A stretch of 64,000 bases of DNA from contig OZ059897.1 in the NCBI GenBank assembly GCA_964057225.1, positions 620,001 to 684,000 of the forward strand. The letters are read 5' to 3'. The first letter of the stretch is position 1; the number at the start of each line of letters is the position of its first letter. The stretch is from Auanema rhodensis. Lineage: Eukaryota > Nematoda > Chromadorea > Rhabditida > Rhabditidae. Below the pieces are notes generated by a model. It made no database searches and had not been told where the DNA came from. It saw only the letters and a program-made list of their open reading frames with translations. Made by a program: the position numbers and the translations under genes. Shown here piece after piece: positions 38,401-53,697 of the stretch.

Positions 38401-41400
38401 AAAAATTTTTTCGAAAAATTTCAAAATAATTTAGCGAAAAGTAGATGTTTTTAGCTTCCTTTTTTCGAGGCAAAAACGATGGACAATGTTATTCAACGAA
38501 AAAATTAATTCTTCAGGGTGAAAATCGAGGATATAAGTGTCAACTTATATCAGTTGATATCTCGGTGCATTTTCAAGCTAGCGCAAATCTGATAGTACAG
38601 ATCGACGCAGCTTAAAAATCCGCATCGAATGCACTATACTACATTGAGAAACGCTTAATACAAAAATAAGTTATGATCGTTTGTAAAATGATGCATTAGT
38701 GTATGTTGAGTTTCCATGTACACTCAAAATTGCTTCCAAAAACATTTTGACAAAAATTTTTTCGAAAAATTTCAAAATAATTTAGCGAAAAGTAGATGTT
38801 TTTAGATTCCTTTTTTCGAAGCAAAAACGATGGACAATGTTATTCAACGAAAAAATTAATTCTTCAGGGTGAAAATCGAGGATATAAGTGTGAACTTATA
38901 TCAGTTGATATCTCGGTGCATTTTTCAGCTAGCGCAAATCTGATAACACAGATCGACGCAGCTTAAAAATCCGCATCGAATGCACTATACTACATTGAGA
39001 AACGCTTAATACAAAAATTAGTTATGATCGTTTGAAAAATGATGCATTAGTGTATGTTGAGTTTCCATGTACACTCAAAATTGCTTCCAAAAACATTTTG
39101 ACAAAAATTTTTTCGAAAAATTTCAAAATAATTTAGCGAAAAGTAGATGTTTTTAGCTTCCTTTTTTCGAGGCAAAAACGATGGACAATGTAATTCATCG
39201 AAAAAATTAATTCTTCAGGGTGAAAATCGAGGATATAAGTGTGAACTTATATCAGTTGATATCTCGGTGCATTTTTAAGCTAGCGGAAATCTGATAACAC
39301 AGATCGACGCAGCTTAAAAGTCCGCATCGAATGCACTATACTACATTGAGAAACGCTTAATACAAAAATTAGTTATGATCGTTTGAAAAATGATGCATTA
39401 GTGTATGTTGAGTTTCCATGTACACTCAAAATTGCTTCCAAAAACATTTTGACAAAAATTTTTTCGAAAAATTTCAAAATAATTTAGCGAAAAGTAGATG
39501 TTTTTAGATTCCTTTTTTCGAGGCAAAAACGATGGACAATGTTATTCAACGAAAAAATTAATTCTTCAGGGTGAAAATCGAGGATATAAGTGTCAACTTA
39601 TATCAGTTGATATCTCGGTGCATTTTCAAGCTAGCGCAAATCTGATACTACAGATCGACGCAGCTTAAAAATCCGCATCGAATGCACTATACTACATTGA
39701 GAAACGCTTAATACCAAAATTAGTTATGATCGTTTGAAAAATGATGCATTAGTGTATGTTGAGTTTCCATGTACACTCAAAATTGCTTCCAAAAACATTT
39801 TGACAAAAATTTTTTCGAAAAATTTCAAAATAATTTAGCGAAAAGTAGATGTTTTTAGCTTCCTTTTTTCGAGGCAAAAACGATGGACAATGTTATTCAA
39901 CGAAAAAATTAATTCTTCAGGGTGAAAATCGAGGATATAAGTGTCAACTTATATCAGTTGATATCTCGGTGCATTTTCAAGCTAGCGCAAATCTGATAGT
40001 ACAGATCGACGCAGCTTAAAAATCCGCATCGAATGCACTATACTACATTGAGAAACGCTTAATACAAAAATAAGTTATGATCGTTTGTAAAATGATGCAT
40101 TAGTGTATGTTGAGTTTCCATGTACACTCAAAATTGCTTCCAAAAACATTTTGACAAAAATTTTTTCGAAAAATTTCAAAATAATTTAGCAAAAAGTAGA
40201 TGTTTTTAGATTCTTTTTTTCAAGGCAAAAACGATGGACAATGTAATTCAACGAAAAAATTAATTCTTCAGGGTGAAAATCGAGGATATAAGTGTGAACT
40301 TATATCAGTTGATATCTCGGTGCATTTTTAAGCTAGCGGAAATCTGATAACACAGATCGACGCAGCTTAAAAGTCCGCATCGAATGCACTATACTACATT
40401 GAGAAACGCTTAATACCAAAATTAGTTATGATCGTTTGAAAAATGATGCATTAGTGTATGTTGAGTTTCCATGTACACTCAAAATTGCTTCCAAAAACAT
40501 TTTGACAAAAATTTTTTCGAAAAATTTCAAAATAATTTAGCGAAAAGTAGATGTTTTTAGCTTCCTTTTTTCGAGGCAAAAACGATGGACAATGTTATTC
40601 AACGAAAAAATTAATTCTTCAGGGTGAAAATCGAGGATATAAGTGTCAACTTATATCAGTTGATATCTCGGTGCATTTTCAAGCTAGCGCAAATCTGATA
40701 GTACAGATCGACGCAGCTTAAAAATTCGCATCGAATGCACTATACTACATTGAGAAACGCTTAATACAAAAATAAGTTATGATCGTTTGTAAAATGATGC
40801 ATTAGTGTATGTTGAGTTTCCATGTACACTCAAAATTGCTTCCAAAAACATTTTGACAAAAATTTTTTCGAAAAATTTCAAAATAATTTAGCAAAAAGTA
40901 GATGTTTTTAGATTCTTTTTTTCAAGGCAAAAACGATGGACAATGTAATTCAACGAAAAAATTAATTCTTCAGGGTGAAAATCGAGGATATAAGTGTGAA
41001 CTTATATCAGTTGATATCTCGGTGCATTTTTAAGCTAGCGGAAATCTGATAACACAGATCGACGCAGCTTAAAAGTCCGCATCGAATGCACTATACTACA
41101 TTGAGAAACGCTTAATACCAAAATTAGTTATGATCGTTTGAAAAATGATGCATTAGTGTATGTTGAGTTTCCATGTACACTCAAAATTGCTTCCAAAAAC
41201 ATTTTGACAAAAATTTTTTCGAAAAATTTCAAAATAATTTAGCGAAAAGTAGATGTTTTTAGCTTCCTTTTTTCGAGGCAAAAACGATGGACAATGTTAT
41301 TCAACGAAAAAATTAATTCTTCAGGGTGAAAATCGAGGATATAAGTGTCAACTTATATCAGTTGATATCTCGGTGCATTTTCAAGCTAGCGCAAATCTGA

Positions 41401-43167
41401 TAGTACAGATCGACGCAGCTTAAAAATCCGCATCGAATGCACTATACTACATTGAGAAACGCTTAATACAAAAATAAGTTATGATCGTTTGTAAAATGAT
41501 GCATTAGTGTATGTTGAGTTTCCATGTACACTCAAAATTGCTTCCAAAAACATTTTGACAAAAATTTTTTCGAAAAATTTCAAAATAATTTAGCGAAAAG
41601 TAGATGTTTTTAGATTCCTTTTTTCGAGGCAAAAACGATGGACAATGTTATTCAACGAAAAAATTAATTCTTCAGGGTGAAAATCGAGGATATAAGTGTG
41701 AACTTATATCAGTTGATATCTCGGTGCATTTTTCAGCTAGCGCAAATCTGATAACACAGATCGACGCAGCTTAAAAATCCGCATCGAATGCACTATACTA
41801 CATTGAGAAACGCTTAATACAAAAATTAGTTATGATCGTTTGAAAAATGATGCATTAGTGTATGTTGAGTTTCCATGTACACTCAAAATTGCTTCCAAAA
41901 ACATTTTGACAAAAATTTTTTCGAAAAATTTCAAAATAATTTAGCGAAAAGTAGATGTTTTTAGCTTCCTTTTTTCGAGGCAAAAACGATGGACAATGTA
42001 ATTCAACGAAAAAATTAATTCTTCAGGGTGAAAATCGAGGATATAAGTGTGAACTTATATCAGTTGATATCTCGGTGCATTTTTAAGCTAGCGGAAATCT
42101 GATAACACAGATCGACGCAGCTTAAAAGTCCGCATCGAATGCACTATACTACATTGAGAAACGCTTAATACCAAAATTAGTTATGATCGTTTGAAAAATG
42201 ATGCATTAGTGTATGTTGAGTTTCCATGTACACTCAAAATTGCTTCCAAAAACATTTTGACAAAAATTTTTTCGAAAAATTTCAAAATAATTTAGCGAAA
42301 AGTAGATGTTTTTAGCTTCCTTTTTTCGAGGCAAAAACGATGGACAATGTTATTCAACGAAAAAATTAATTCTTCAGGGTGAAAATCGAGGATATAAGTG
42401 TCAACTTATATCAGTTGATATCTCGGTGCATTTTCAAGCTAGCGCAAATCTGATAGTACAGATCGACGCAGCTTAAAAATCCGCATCGAATGCACTATAC
42501 TACATTGAGAAACGCTTAATACAAAAATAAGTTATGATCGTTTGTAAAATGATGCATTAGTGTATGTTGAGTTTCCATGTACACTCAAAATTGCTTCCAA
42601 AAACATTTTGACAAAAATTTTTTCGAAAAATTTCAAAATAATTTAGCGAAAAGTAGATGTTTTTAGATTCCTTTTTTCGAAGCAAAAACGATGGACAATG
42701 TTATTCAACGAAAAAATTAATTCTTCAGGGTGAAAATCGAGGATATAAGTGTGAACTTATATCAGTTGATATCTCGGTGCATTTTTCAGCTAGCGCAAAT
42801 CTGATAACACAGATCGACGCAGCTTAAAAATCCGCATCGAATGCACTATACTACATTGAGAAACGCTTAATACAAAAATTAGTTATGATCGTTTGAAAAA
42901 TGATGCATTAGTGTATGTTGAGTTTCCATGTACACTCAAAATTGCTTCCAAAAACATTTTGACAAAAATTTTTTCGAAAAATTTCAAAATAATTTAGCGA
43001 AAAGTAGATGTTTTTAGCTTCCTTTTTTCGAGGCAAAAACGATGGACAATGTAATTCATCGAAAAAATTAATTCTTCAGGGTGAAAATCGAGGATATAAG
43101 TGTGAACTTATATCAGTTGATATCTCGGTGCATTTTTTAGCTAGCGGAAATCTGATAACACAGATCG
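35446..43167. repeat. 3861-bp 11-mer HOR, two nearly identical copies
   Basis: Copies are 35446-39306 and 39307-43167. Four private markers repeat exactly 3861 apart: ctgatactac at 35781 and 39642; aaattcgcatcg at 36861 and 40722; ttcgaagc (cg at 38817 and 42678); and taattcatcg around 39196 and 43057, where the second copy overlaps the next unit. One visible difference is ttttttagctagc near 43136. The shared private changes imply a recent duplication of the whole unit. Confidence 0.88.
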
Positions 43168-45624
43168 ACGCAGCTTAAAAGTCCGCATCGAATGCACTAT
43201 ACTACATTGAGAAACGCTTAATACAAAAATTAGTTATGATCGTTTGAAAAATGATGCATTAGTGTATGTTGAGTTTCCATGTACACTCAAAATTGCTTCC
43301 AAAAACATTTTGACAAAAATTTTTTCGAAAAATTTCAAAATAATTTAGCAAAAAGTAGATGTTTTTAGATTCCTTTTTTCGAGGCAAAAACGATGGACAA
43401 TGTTATTCAACGAAAAAATTAATTCTTCAGGGTGAAAATCGAGGATATAAGTGTGAACTTATATCAGTTGATATCTCGGTGCATTTTTCAGCTAGCGCAA
43501 ATCTGATAACACAGATCGACGCAGCTTAAAAATCCGCATCGAATGCACTATACTACATTGAAAAACGCTTAATACCAAAATTAGTTATGATCGTTTGAAA
43601 AATGATGCATTAGTGTATGTTGAGTTTCCATGTACACTCAAAATTGCTTCCAAAAACATTTTGACAAAAATTTTTTCGAAAAATTTCAAAATAATTTAGC
43701 GAAAAGTAGATGTTTTTAGATTCCTTTTTTCAAGGCAAAAACGATGGACAATGTTATTCAACGAAAAAATTAATTCTTCAGGGTGAAAATCGAGGATATA
43801 AGTGTGAACTTATATCAGTTGATATCTCGGTGCATTTTTAAGCTAGCGGAAATCTGATAACACAGATCGACGCAGCTTAAAAGTCCGCATCGAATGCACT
43901 ATACTACATTGAGAAACGCTTAATACAAAAATTAGTTATGATCGTTTGAAAAATGATGCATTAGTGTATGTTGAGTTTCCATGTACACTCAAAATTGCTT
44001 CCAAAAACATTTTGACAAAAATTTTTTCGAAAAATTTCAAAATAATTTAGCGAAAAGTAGATGTTTTTAGCTTCCTTTTTTCGAGGCAAAAACGATGGAC
44101 AATGTAATTCAACGAAAAAATTAATTCTTCAGGGTGAAAATCGAGGATATAAGTGTGAACTTATATCAGTTGATATCTCGGTGCATTTTTAAGCTAGCGG
44201 AAATCTGATAACACAGATCGACGCAGCTTAAAAGTCCGCATCGAATGCACTATACTACATTGAGAAACGCTTAATACAAAAATTAGTTATGATCGTTTGA
44301 AAAATGATGCATTAGTGTATGTTGAGTTTCCATGTACACTCAAAATTGCTTCCAAAAACATTTTGACAAAAATTTTTTCGAAAAATTTCAAAATAATTTA
44401 GCGAAAAGTAGATGTTTTTAGATTCCTTTTTTCGAGGCAAAAACGATGGACAATGTTATTCAACGAAAAAATTAATTCTTCAGGGTGAAAATCGAGGATA
44501 TAAGTGTCAACTTATATCAGTTGATATCTCGGTGCATTTTTAAGCTAGCGGAAATCTGATAACACAGATCGACGCAGCTTAAAAGTCCGCATCGAATGCA
44601 CTATACTACATTGAGAAACGCTTAATACAAAAATTAGTTATAATCGTTTGAAAAATGATGCATTAGTGTATGTTGAGTTTCCATGTACACTCAAAATTGC
44701 TTCCAAAAACATTTTGACAAAAATTTTTTCGAAAAATTTCAAAATAATTTAGCGAAAAGTAGATGTTTTTAGATTCCTTTTTTCGAGGCAAAAACGATGG
44801 ACAATGTTATTCAACGAAAAAATTAATTCTTCAGGGTGAAAATCGAGGATATAAGTGTGAACTTATATCAGTTGATATCTCGGTGCATTTTTCAGCTAGC
44901 GCAAATCTGATAACACAGATCGACGCAGCTTAAAAATCCGCATCGAATGCACTATACTACATTGAAAAACGCTTAATACCAAAATTAGTTATGATCGTTT
45001 GAAAAATGATGCATTAGTGTATGTTGAGTTTCCATGTACACTCAAAATTGCTTCCAAAAACATTTTGACAAAAATTTTTTCGAAAAATTTCAAAATAATT
45101 TAGCGAAAAGTAGATGTTTTTAGATTCCTTTTTTCAAGGCAAAAACGATGGACAATGTTATTCAACGAAAAAATTAATTCTTCAGGGTGAAAATCGAGGA
45201 TATAAGTGTGAACTTATATCAGTTGATATCTCGGTGCATTTTTAAGCTAGCGGAAATCTGATAACACAGATCGACGCAGCTTAAAAGTCCGCATCGAATG
45301 CACTATACTACATTGAGAAACGCTTAATACAAAAATTAGTTATGATCGTTTGAAAAATGATGCATTAGTGTATGTTGAGTTTCCATGTACACTCAAAATT
45401 GCTTCCAAAAACATTTTGACAAAAATTTTTTCGAAAAATTTCAAAATAATTTAGCGAAAAGTAGATGTTTTTAGCTTCCTTTTTTCGAGGCAAAAACGAT
45501 GGACAATGTTATTCAACGAAAAAATTAATTCTTCAGGGTGAAAATCGAGGATATAAGTGTGAACTTATATCAGTTGATATCTCGGTGCATTTTTCAGCTA
45601 GCGCAAATCTGATAACACAGATCG
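43168..45624. repeat. Gamma segment with m44-A monomers
   Basis: Seven monomers. Those at 43519 and 44923 have attgaaaaac with caagg. Between them lie agtcc monomers alternating gcttcc/gattcc and tgtgaac/tgtcaac. Monomer 44221 joins tgtcaac to tttttaagc with gcgg, a recombinant combination also seen at 51943. Private change: ttataatcg at 44639. The segment resembles 50539-52644 in content but not in exact order. Confidence 0.7.
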
Positions 45625-48600
45625 ACGCAGCTTAAAAATCCGCATCGAATGCACTATACTACATTGAAAAACGCTTAATACCAAAATTAGTTATGATCGT
45701 TTGAAAAATGATGCATTAGTGTATGTTGAGTTTCCATGTACACTCAAAATTGCTTCCAAAAACATTTTGACAAAAATTTTTTCGAAAAATTTCAAAATAA
45801 TTTAGCGAAAAGTAGATGTTTTTAGATTCCTTTTTTCAAGGCAAAAACGATGGACAATGTTATTCAACGAAAAAATTAATTTTTCAGGGTGAAAATCGAG
45901 GATATAGGTGTGAACTTATATCAGTTGATATCTCGGTGCATTTTTCAGCTAGCGCAAATCTGATAACACAGATCGACGCAGCTTAAAAATCCGCATCGAA
46001 TGCACTATACTACATTGAGAAACGCTTAATACCAAAATTAGTTATGATCGTTTGAAAAATGATGCATTAGTGTATGTTGAGTTTCCATGTACACTCAAAA
46101 TTGCTTCCAAAAACATTTTGACAAAAATTTTTTCGAAAAATTTCAAAATAATTTAGCGAAAAGTAGATGTTTTTAGATTCCTTTTTTCGAGGCAAAAACG
46201 ATGGACAATGTTATTCAACGAAAAAATTAATTCTTCAGGGTGAAAATCGAGGATATAAGTGTCAACTTATATCAGTTGATATCTCGGTGCATTTTCAAGC
46301 TAGCGCAAATCTGATAGTACAGATCGACGCAGCTTAAAAATCCGCATCGAATGCACTATACTACATTGAGAAACGCTTAATACCAAAATTAGTTATGATC
46401 GTTTGAAAAATGATGCATTAGTGTATGTTGAGTTTCCATGTACACTCAAAATTGCTTCCAAAAACATTTTGACAAAAATTTTTTCGAAAAATTTCAAAAT
46501 AATTTAGCGAAAAGTAGATGTTTTTAGCTTCCTTTTTTCGAGGCAAAAACGATGGACAATGTTATTCAACGAAAAAATTAATTCTTCAGGGTGAAAATCG
46601 AGGATATAAGTGTCAACTTATATCAGTTGATATCTCGTTGCATTTTCAAGCTAGCGCAAATCTGATAGTACAGATCGACGCAGCTTAAAAATCCGCATCG
46701 AATGCACTATACTACATTGAGAAACGCTTAATACAAAAATAAGTTATGATCGTTTGTAAAATGATGCATTAGTGTATGTTGAGTTTCCATGTACACTCAA
46801 AATTACTTCCAAAAACATTTTGACAAAAATTTTTTCGAAAAATTTCAAAATAATTTAGCAAAAAGTAGATGTTTTTAGATTCCTTTTTTCGAGGCAAAAA
46901 CGATGGACAATGTTATTCAACGAAAAAATTAATTCTTCAGGGTGAAAATCGAGGATATAAGTGTGAACTTATATCAGTTGATATCTCGGTGCATTTTTCA
47001 GCTAGCGCAAATCTGATAACACAGATCGACGCAGCTTAAAAATCCGCATCGAATGCACTATACTACATTGAGAAACGCTTAATACAAAAATTAGTTATGA
47101 TCGTTTGAAAAATGATGCATTAGTGTATGTTGAGTTTCCATGTACACTCAAAATTGCTTCCAAAAACATTTTGACAAAAATTTTTTCGAAAAATTTCAAA
47201 ATAATTTAGCGAAAAGTAGATGTTTTTAGCTTCCTTTTTTCGAGGCAAAAACGATGGACAATGTAATTCAACGAAAAAATTAATTCTTCAGGGTGAAAAT
47301 CGAGGATATAAGTGTGAACTTATATCAGTTGATATCTCGGTGCATTTTTAAGCTAGCGGAAATCTGATAACACAGATCGACGCAGCTTAAAAGTCCGCAT
47401 CGAATGCACTATACTACATTGAGAAACGCTTAATACAAAAATTAGTTATGATCGTTTGAAAAATGATGCATTAGTGTATGTTGAGTTTCCATGTACACTC
47501 AAAATTGCTTCCAAAAACATTTTGACAAAAATTTTTTCGAAAAATTTCAAAATAATTTAGCGAAAAGTAGATGTTTTTAGATTCCTTTTTTCGAGGCAAA
47601 AACGATGGACAATGTTATTCAACGAAAAAATTAATTCTTCAGGGTGAAAATCGAGGATATAAGTGTGAACTTATATCAGTTGATATCTCGGTGCATTTTT
47701 CAGCTAGCGCAAATCTGATAACACAGATCGACGCAGCTTAAAAATCCGCATCGAATGCACTATACTACATTGAAAAACGCTTAATACCAAAATTAGTTAT
47801 GATCGTTTGAAAAATGATGCATTAGTGTATGTTGAGTTTCCATGTACACTCAAAATTGCTTCCAAAAACATTTTGACAAAAATTTTTTCGAAAAATTTCA
47901 AAATAATTTAGCGAAAAGTAGATGTTTTTAGATTCCTTTTTTCGAGGCAAAAACGATGGACAATGTTATTCAACGAAAAAATTAATTCTTCAGGGTGAAA
48001 ATCGAGGATATAAGTGTCAACTTATATCAGTTGATATCTCGGTGCATTTTCAAGCTAGCGCAAATCTGATAGTACAGATCGACGCAGCTTAAAAATCCGC
48101 ATCGAATGCACTATACTACATTGAGAAACGCTTAATACCAAAATTAGTTATGATCGTTTGAAAAATGATGCATTAGTGTATGTTGAGTTTCCATGTACAC
48201 TCAAAATTGCTTCCAAAAACATTTTGACAAAAATTTTTTCGAAAAATTTCAAAATAATTTAGCGAAAAGTAGATGTTTTTAGATTCTTTTTTTCAAGGCA
48301 AAAACGATGGACAATGTTATTCAACGAAAAAATTAATTCTTCAGGGTGAAAATCGAGGATATAAGTGTGAACTTATATCAGTTGATATCTCGGTGCATTT
48401 TTCAGCTAGCGCAAATCTGATAACACAGATCGACGCAGCTTAAAAATCCGCATCGAATGCACTATACTACATTGAAAAACGCTTAATACCAAAATTAGTT
48501 ATGATCGTTTGAAAAATGATGCATTAGTGTATGTTGAGTTTCCATGTACACTCAAAATTGCTTCCAAAAACATTTTGACAAAAATTTTTTCGAAAAATTT

Positions 48601-51600
48601 CAAAATAATTTAGCGAAAAGTAGATGTTTTTAGATTCCTTTTTTCGAGGCAAAAACGATGGACAATGTTATTCAACGAAAAAATTAATTCTTCAGGGTGA
48701 AAATCGAGGATATAAGTGTCAACTTATATCAGTTGATATCTCGGTGCATTTTCAAGCTAGCGCAAATCTGATAGTACAGATCGACGCAGCTTAAAAATCC
48801 GCATCGAATGCACTATACTACATTGAGAAACGCTTAATACCAAAATTAGTTATGATCGTTTGAAAAATGATGCATTAGTGTATGTTGAGTTTCCATGTAC
48901 ACTCAAAATTGCTTCCAAAAACATTTTGACAAAAATTTTTTCGAAAAATTTCAAAATAATTTAGCGAAAAGTAGATGTTTTTAGATTCCTTTTTTCGAGG
49001 CAAAAACGATGGACAATGTTATTCAACGAAAAAATTAATTCTTCAGGGTGAAAATCGAGGATATAAGTGTGAACTTATATCAGTTGATATCTCGGTGCAT
49101 TTTTCAGCTAGCGCAAATCTGATAACACAGATCGACGCAGCTTAAAAATCCGCATCGAATGCACTATACTACATTGAAAAACGCTTAATACCAAAATTAG
49201 TTATGATCGTTTGAAAAATGATGCATTAGTGTATGTTGAGTTTCCATGTACACTCAAAATTGCTTCCAAAAACATTTTGACAAAAATTTTTTCGAAAAAT
49301 TTCAAAATAATTTAGCGAAAAGTAGATGTTTTTAGATTCCTTTTTTCGAGGCAAAAACGATGGACAATGTTATTCAACGAAAAAATTAATTCTTCAGGGT
49401 GAAAATCGAGGATATAAGTGTCAACTTATATCAGTTGATATCTCGGTGCATTTTCAAGCTAGCGCAAATCTGATAGTACAGATCGACGCAGCTTAAAAAT
49501 CCGCATCGAATGCACTATACTACATTGAGAAACGCTTAATACCAAAATTAGTTATGATCGTTTGAAAAATGATGCATTAGTGTATGTTGAGTTTCCATGT
49601 ACACTCAAAATTGCTTCCAAAAACATTTTGACAAAAATTTTTTCGAAAAATTTCAAAATAATTTAGCGAAAAGTAGATGTTTTTAGCTTCCTTTTTTCGA
49701 GGCAAAAACGATGGACAATGTTATTCAACGAAAAAATTAATTCTTCAGGGTGAAAATCGAGGATATAAGTGTCAACTTATATCAGTTGATATCTCGTTGC
49801 ATTTTCAAGCTAGCGCAAATCTGATAGTACAGATCGACGCAGCTTAAAAATCCGCATCGAATGCACTATACTACATTGAGAAACGCTTAATACAAAAATA
49901 AGTTATGATCGTTTGTAAAATGATGCATTAGTGTATGTTGAGTTTCCATGTACACTCAAAATTACTTCCAAAAACATTTTGACAAAAATTTTTTCGAAAA
50001 ATTTCAAAATAATTTAGCAAAAAGTAGATGTTTTTAGATTCCTTTTTTCGAGGCAAAAACGATAGACAATGTTATTCAACGAAAAAATTAATTCTTCAGG
50101 GTGAAAATCGAGGATATAAGTGTGAACTTATATCAGTTGATATCTCGGTGCATTTTTCAGCTAGCGCAAATCTGATAACACAGATCGACGCAGCTTAAAA
50201 ATCCGCATCGAATGCACTATACTACATTGAGAAACGCTTAATACAAAAATTAGTTATGATCGTTTGAAAAATGATGCATTAGTGTATGTTGAGTTTCCAT
50301 GTACACTCAAAATTGCTTCCAAAAACATTTTGACAAAAATTTTTTCGAAAAATTTCAAAATAATTTAGCGAAAAGTAGATGTTTTTAGCTTCCTTTTTTC
50401 GAGGCAAAAACGATGGACAATGTAATTCAACGAAAAAATTAATTCTTCAGGGTGAAAATCGAGGATATAAGTGTGAACTTATATCAGTTGATATCTCGGT
50501 GCATTTTTAAGCTAGCGGAAATCTGATAACACAGATCGACGCAGCTTAAAAGTCCGCATCGAATGCACTATACTACATTGAGAAACGCTTAATACAAAAA
50601 TTAGTTATGATCGTTTGAAAAATGATGCATTAGTGTATGTTGAGTTTCCATGTACACTCAAAATTGCTTCCAAAAACATTTTGACAAAAATTTTTTCGAA
50701 AAATTTCAAAATAATTTAGCGAAAAGTAGATGTTTTTAGATTCCTTTTTTCGAGGCAAAAACGATGGACAATGTTATTCAACGAAAAAATTAATTCTTCA
50801 GGGTGAAAATCGAGGATATAAGTGTGAACTTATATCAGTTGATATCTCGGTGCATTTTTCAGCTAGCGCAAATCTGATAACACAGATCGACGCAGCTTAA
50901 AAATCCGCATCGAATGCACTATACTACATTGAAAAACGCTTAATACCAAAATTAGTTATGATCGTTTGAAAAATGATGCATTAGTGTATGTTGAGTTTCC
51001 ATGTACACTCAAAATTGCTTCCAAAAACATTTTGACAAAAATTTTTTCGAAAAATTTCAAAATAATTTAGCGAAAAGTAGATGTTTTTAGATTCCTTTTT
51101 TCAAGGCAAAAACGATGGACAATGTTATTCAACGAAAAAATTAATTCTTCAGGGTGAAAATCGAGGATATAAGTGTGAACTTATATCAGTTGATATCTCG
51201 GTGCATTTTTAAGCTAGCGGAAATCTGATAACACAGATCGACGCAGCTTAAAAGTCCGCATCGAATGCACTATACTACATTGAGAAACGCTTAATACAAA
51301 AATTAGTTATGATCGTTTGAAAAATGATGCATTAGTGTATGTTGAGTTTCCATGTACACTCAAAATTGCTTCCAAAAACATTTTGACAAAAATTTTTTCG
51401 AAAAATTTCAAAATAATTTAGCGAAAAGTAGATGTTTTTAGATTCCTTTTTTCGAGGCAAAAACGATGGACAATGTTATTCAACGAAAAAATTAATTCTT
51501 CAGGGTGAAAATCGAGGATATAAGTGTCAACTTATATCAGTTGATATCTCGGTGCATTTTTCAGCTAGCGCAAATCTGATAACACAGATCGACGCAGCTT

Positions 51601-53697
51601 AAAAATCCGCATCGAATGCACTATACTACATTGAAAAACGCTTAATACCAAAATTAGTTATGATCGTTTGAAAAATGATGCATTAGTGTATGTTGAGTTT
51701 CCATGTACACTCAAAATTGCTTCCAAAAACATTTTGACAAAAATTTTTTCGAAAAATTTCAAAATAATTTAGCGAAAAGTAGATGTTTTTAGATTCCTTT
51801 TTTCAAGGCAAAAACGATGGACAATGTTATTCAACGAAAAAATTAATTCTTCAGGGTGAAAATCGAGGATATAAGTGTGAACTTATATCAGTTGATATCT
51901 CGGTGCATTTTTAAGCTAGCGGAAATCTGATAACACAGATCGACGCAGCTTAAAAGTCCGCATCGAATGCACTATACTACATTGAGAAACGCTTAATACA
52001 AAAATTAGTTATGATCGTTTGAAAAATGATGCATTAGTGTATGTTGAGTTTCCATGTACACTCAAAATTGCTTCCAAAAACATTTTGACAAAAATTTTTT
52101 CGAAAAATTTCAAAATAATTTAGCGAAAAGTAGATGTTTTTAGATTCCTTTTTTCGAGGCAAAAACGATGGACAATGTTATTCAACGAAAAAATTAATTC
52201 TTCAGGGTGAAAATCGAGGATATAAGTGTCAACTTATATCAGTTGATATCTCGGTGCATTTTTAAGCTAGCGGAAATCTGATAACACAGATCGACGCAGC
52301 TTAAAAGTCCGCATCGAATGCACTATACTACATTGAGAAACGCTTAATACAAAAATTAGTTATGATCGTTTGAAAAATGATGCATTAGTGTATGTTGAGT
52401 TTCCATGTACACTCAAAATTGCTTCCAAAAACATTTTGACAAAAATTTTTTCGAAAAATTTCAAAATAATTTAGCGAAAAGTAGATGTTTTTAGCTTCCT
52501 TTTTTCGAGGCAAAAACGATGGACAATGTTATTCAACGAAAAAATTAATTCTTCAGGGTGAAAATCGAGGATATAAGTGTGAACTTATATCAGTTGATAT
52601 CTCGGTGCATTTTTCAGCTAGCGCAAATCTGATAACACAGATCGACGCAGCTTAAAAATCCGCATCGAATGCACTATACTACATTGAAAAACGCTTAATA
52701 CCAAAATTAGTTATGATCGTTTGAAAAATGATGCATTAGTGTATGTTGAGTTTCCATGTACACTCAAAATTGCTTCCAAAAACATTTTGACAAAAATTTT
52801 TTCGAAAAATTTCAAAATAATTTAGCGAAAAGTAGATGTTTTTAGATTCCTTTTTTCAAGGCAAAAACGATGGACAATGTTATTCAACGAAAAAATTAAT
52901 TTTTCAGGGTGAAAATCGAGGATATAGGTGTGAACTTATATCAGTTGATATCTCGGTGCATTTTTCAGCTAGCGCAAATCTGATAACACAGATCGACGCA
53001 GCTTAAAAATCCGCATCGAATGCACTATACTACATTGAGAAACGCTTAATACCAAAATTAGTTATGATCGTTTGAAAAATGATGCATTAGTGTATGTTGA
53101 GTTTCCATGTACACTCAAAATTGCTTCCAAAAACATTTTGACAAAAATTTTTTCGAAAAATTTCAAAATAATTTAGCGAAAAGTAGATGTTTTTAGATTC
53201 CTTTTTTCGAGGCAAAAACGATGGACAATGTTATTCAACGAAAAAATTAATTCTTCAGGGTGAAAATCGAGGATATAAGTGTCAACTTATATCAGTTGAT
53301 ATCTCGGTGCATTTTCAAGCTAGCGCAAATCTGATAGTACAGATCGACGCAGCTTAAAAATCCGCATCGAATGCACTATACTACATTGAGAAACGCTTAA
53401 TACCAAAATTAGTTATGATCGTTTGAAAAATGATGCATTAGTGTATGTTGAGTTTCCATGTACACTCAAAATTGCTTCCAAAAACATTTTGACAAAAATT
53501 TTTTCGAAAAATTTCAAAATAATTTAGCGAAAAGTAGATGTTTTTAGCTTCCTTTTTTCGAGGCAAAAACGATGGACAATGTTATTCAACGAAAAAATTA
53601 ATTCTTCAGGGTGAAAATCGAGGATATAAGTGTCAACTTATATCAGTTGATATCTCGTTGCATTTTCAAGCTAGCGCAAATCTGATAGTACAGATCG
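45625..53697. repeat. 3159-bp 9-mer HOR inside a 7020-bp repeat
   Basis: ctcgttgc is at 46634 and 49793 (3159 apart) and aattacttcc at 46802 and 49961 (3159 apart). Match is good for 45976-47730 with 49135-50889. A longer step of 7020 bases (20 monomers) joins 45625-46677 to 52645-53697, both starting with attgaaaaac plus ttttttcagg plus tatagg. Inside, 47731-49485 alternates m44-A and m44-G monomers with a 702-bp period. Private change: gatagacaatg at 50061. Confidence 0.8.
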
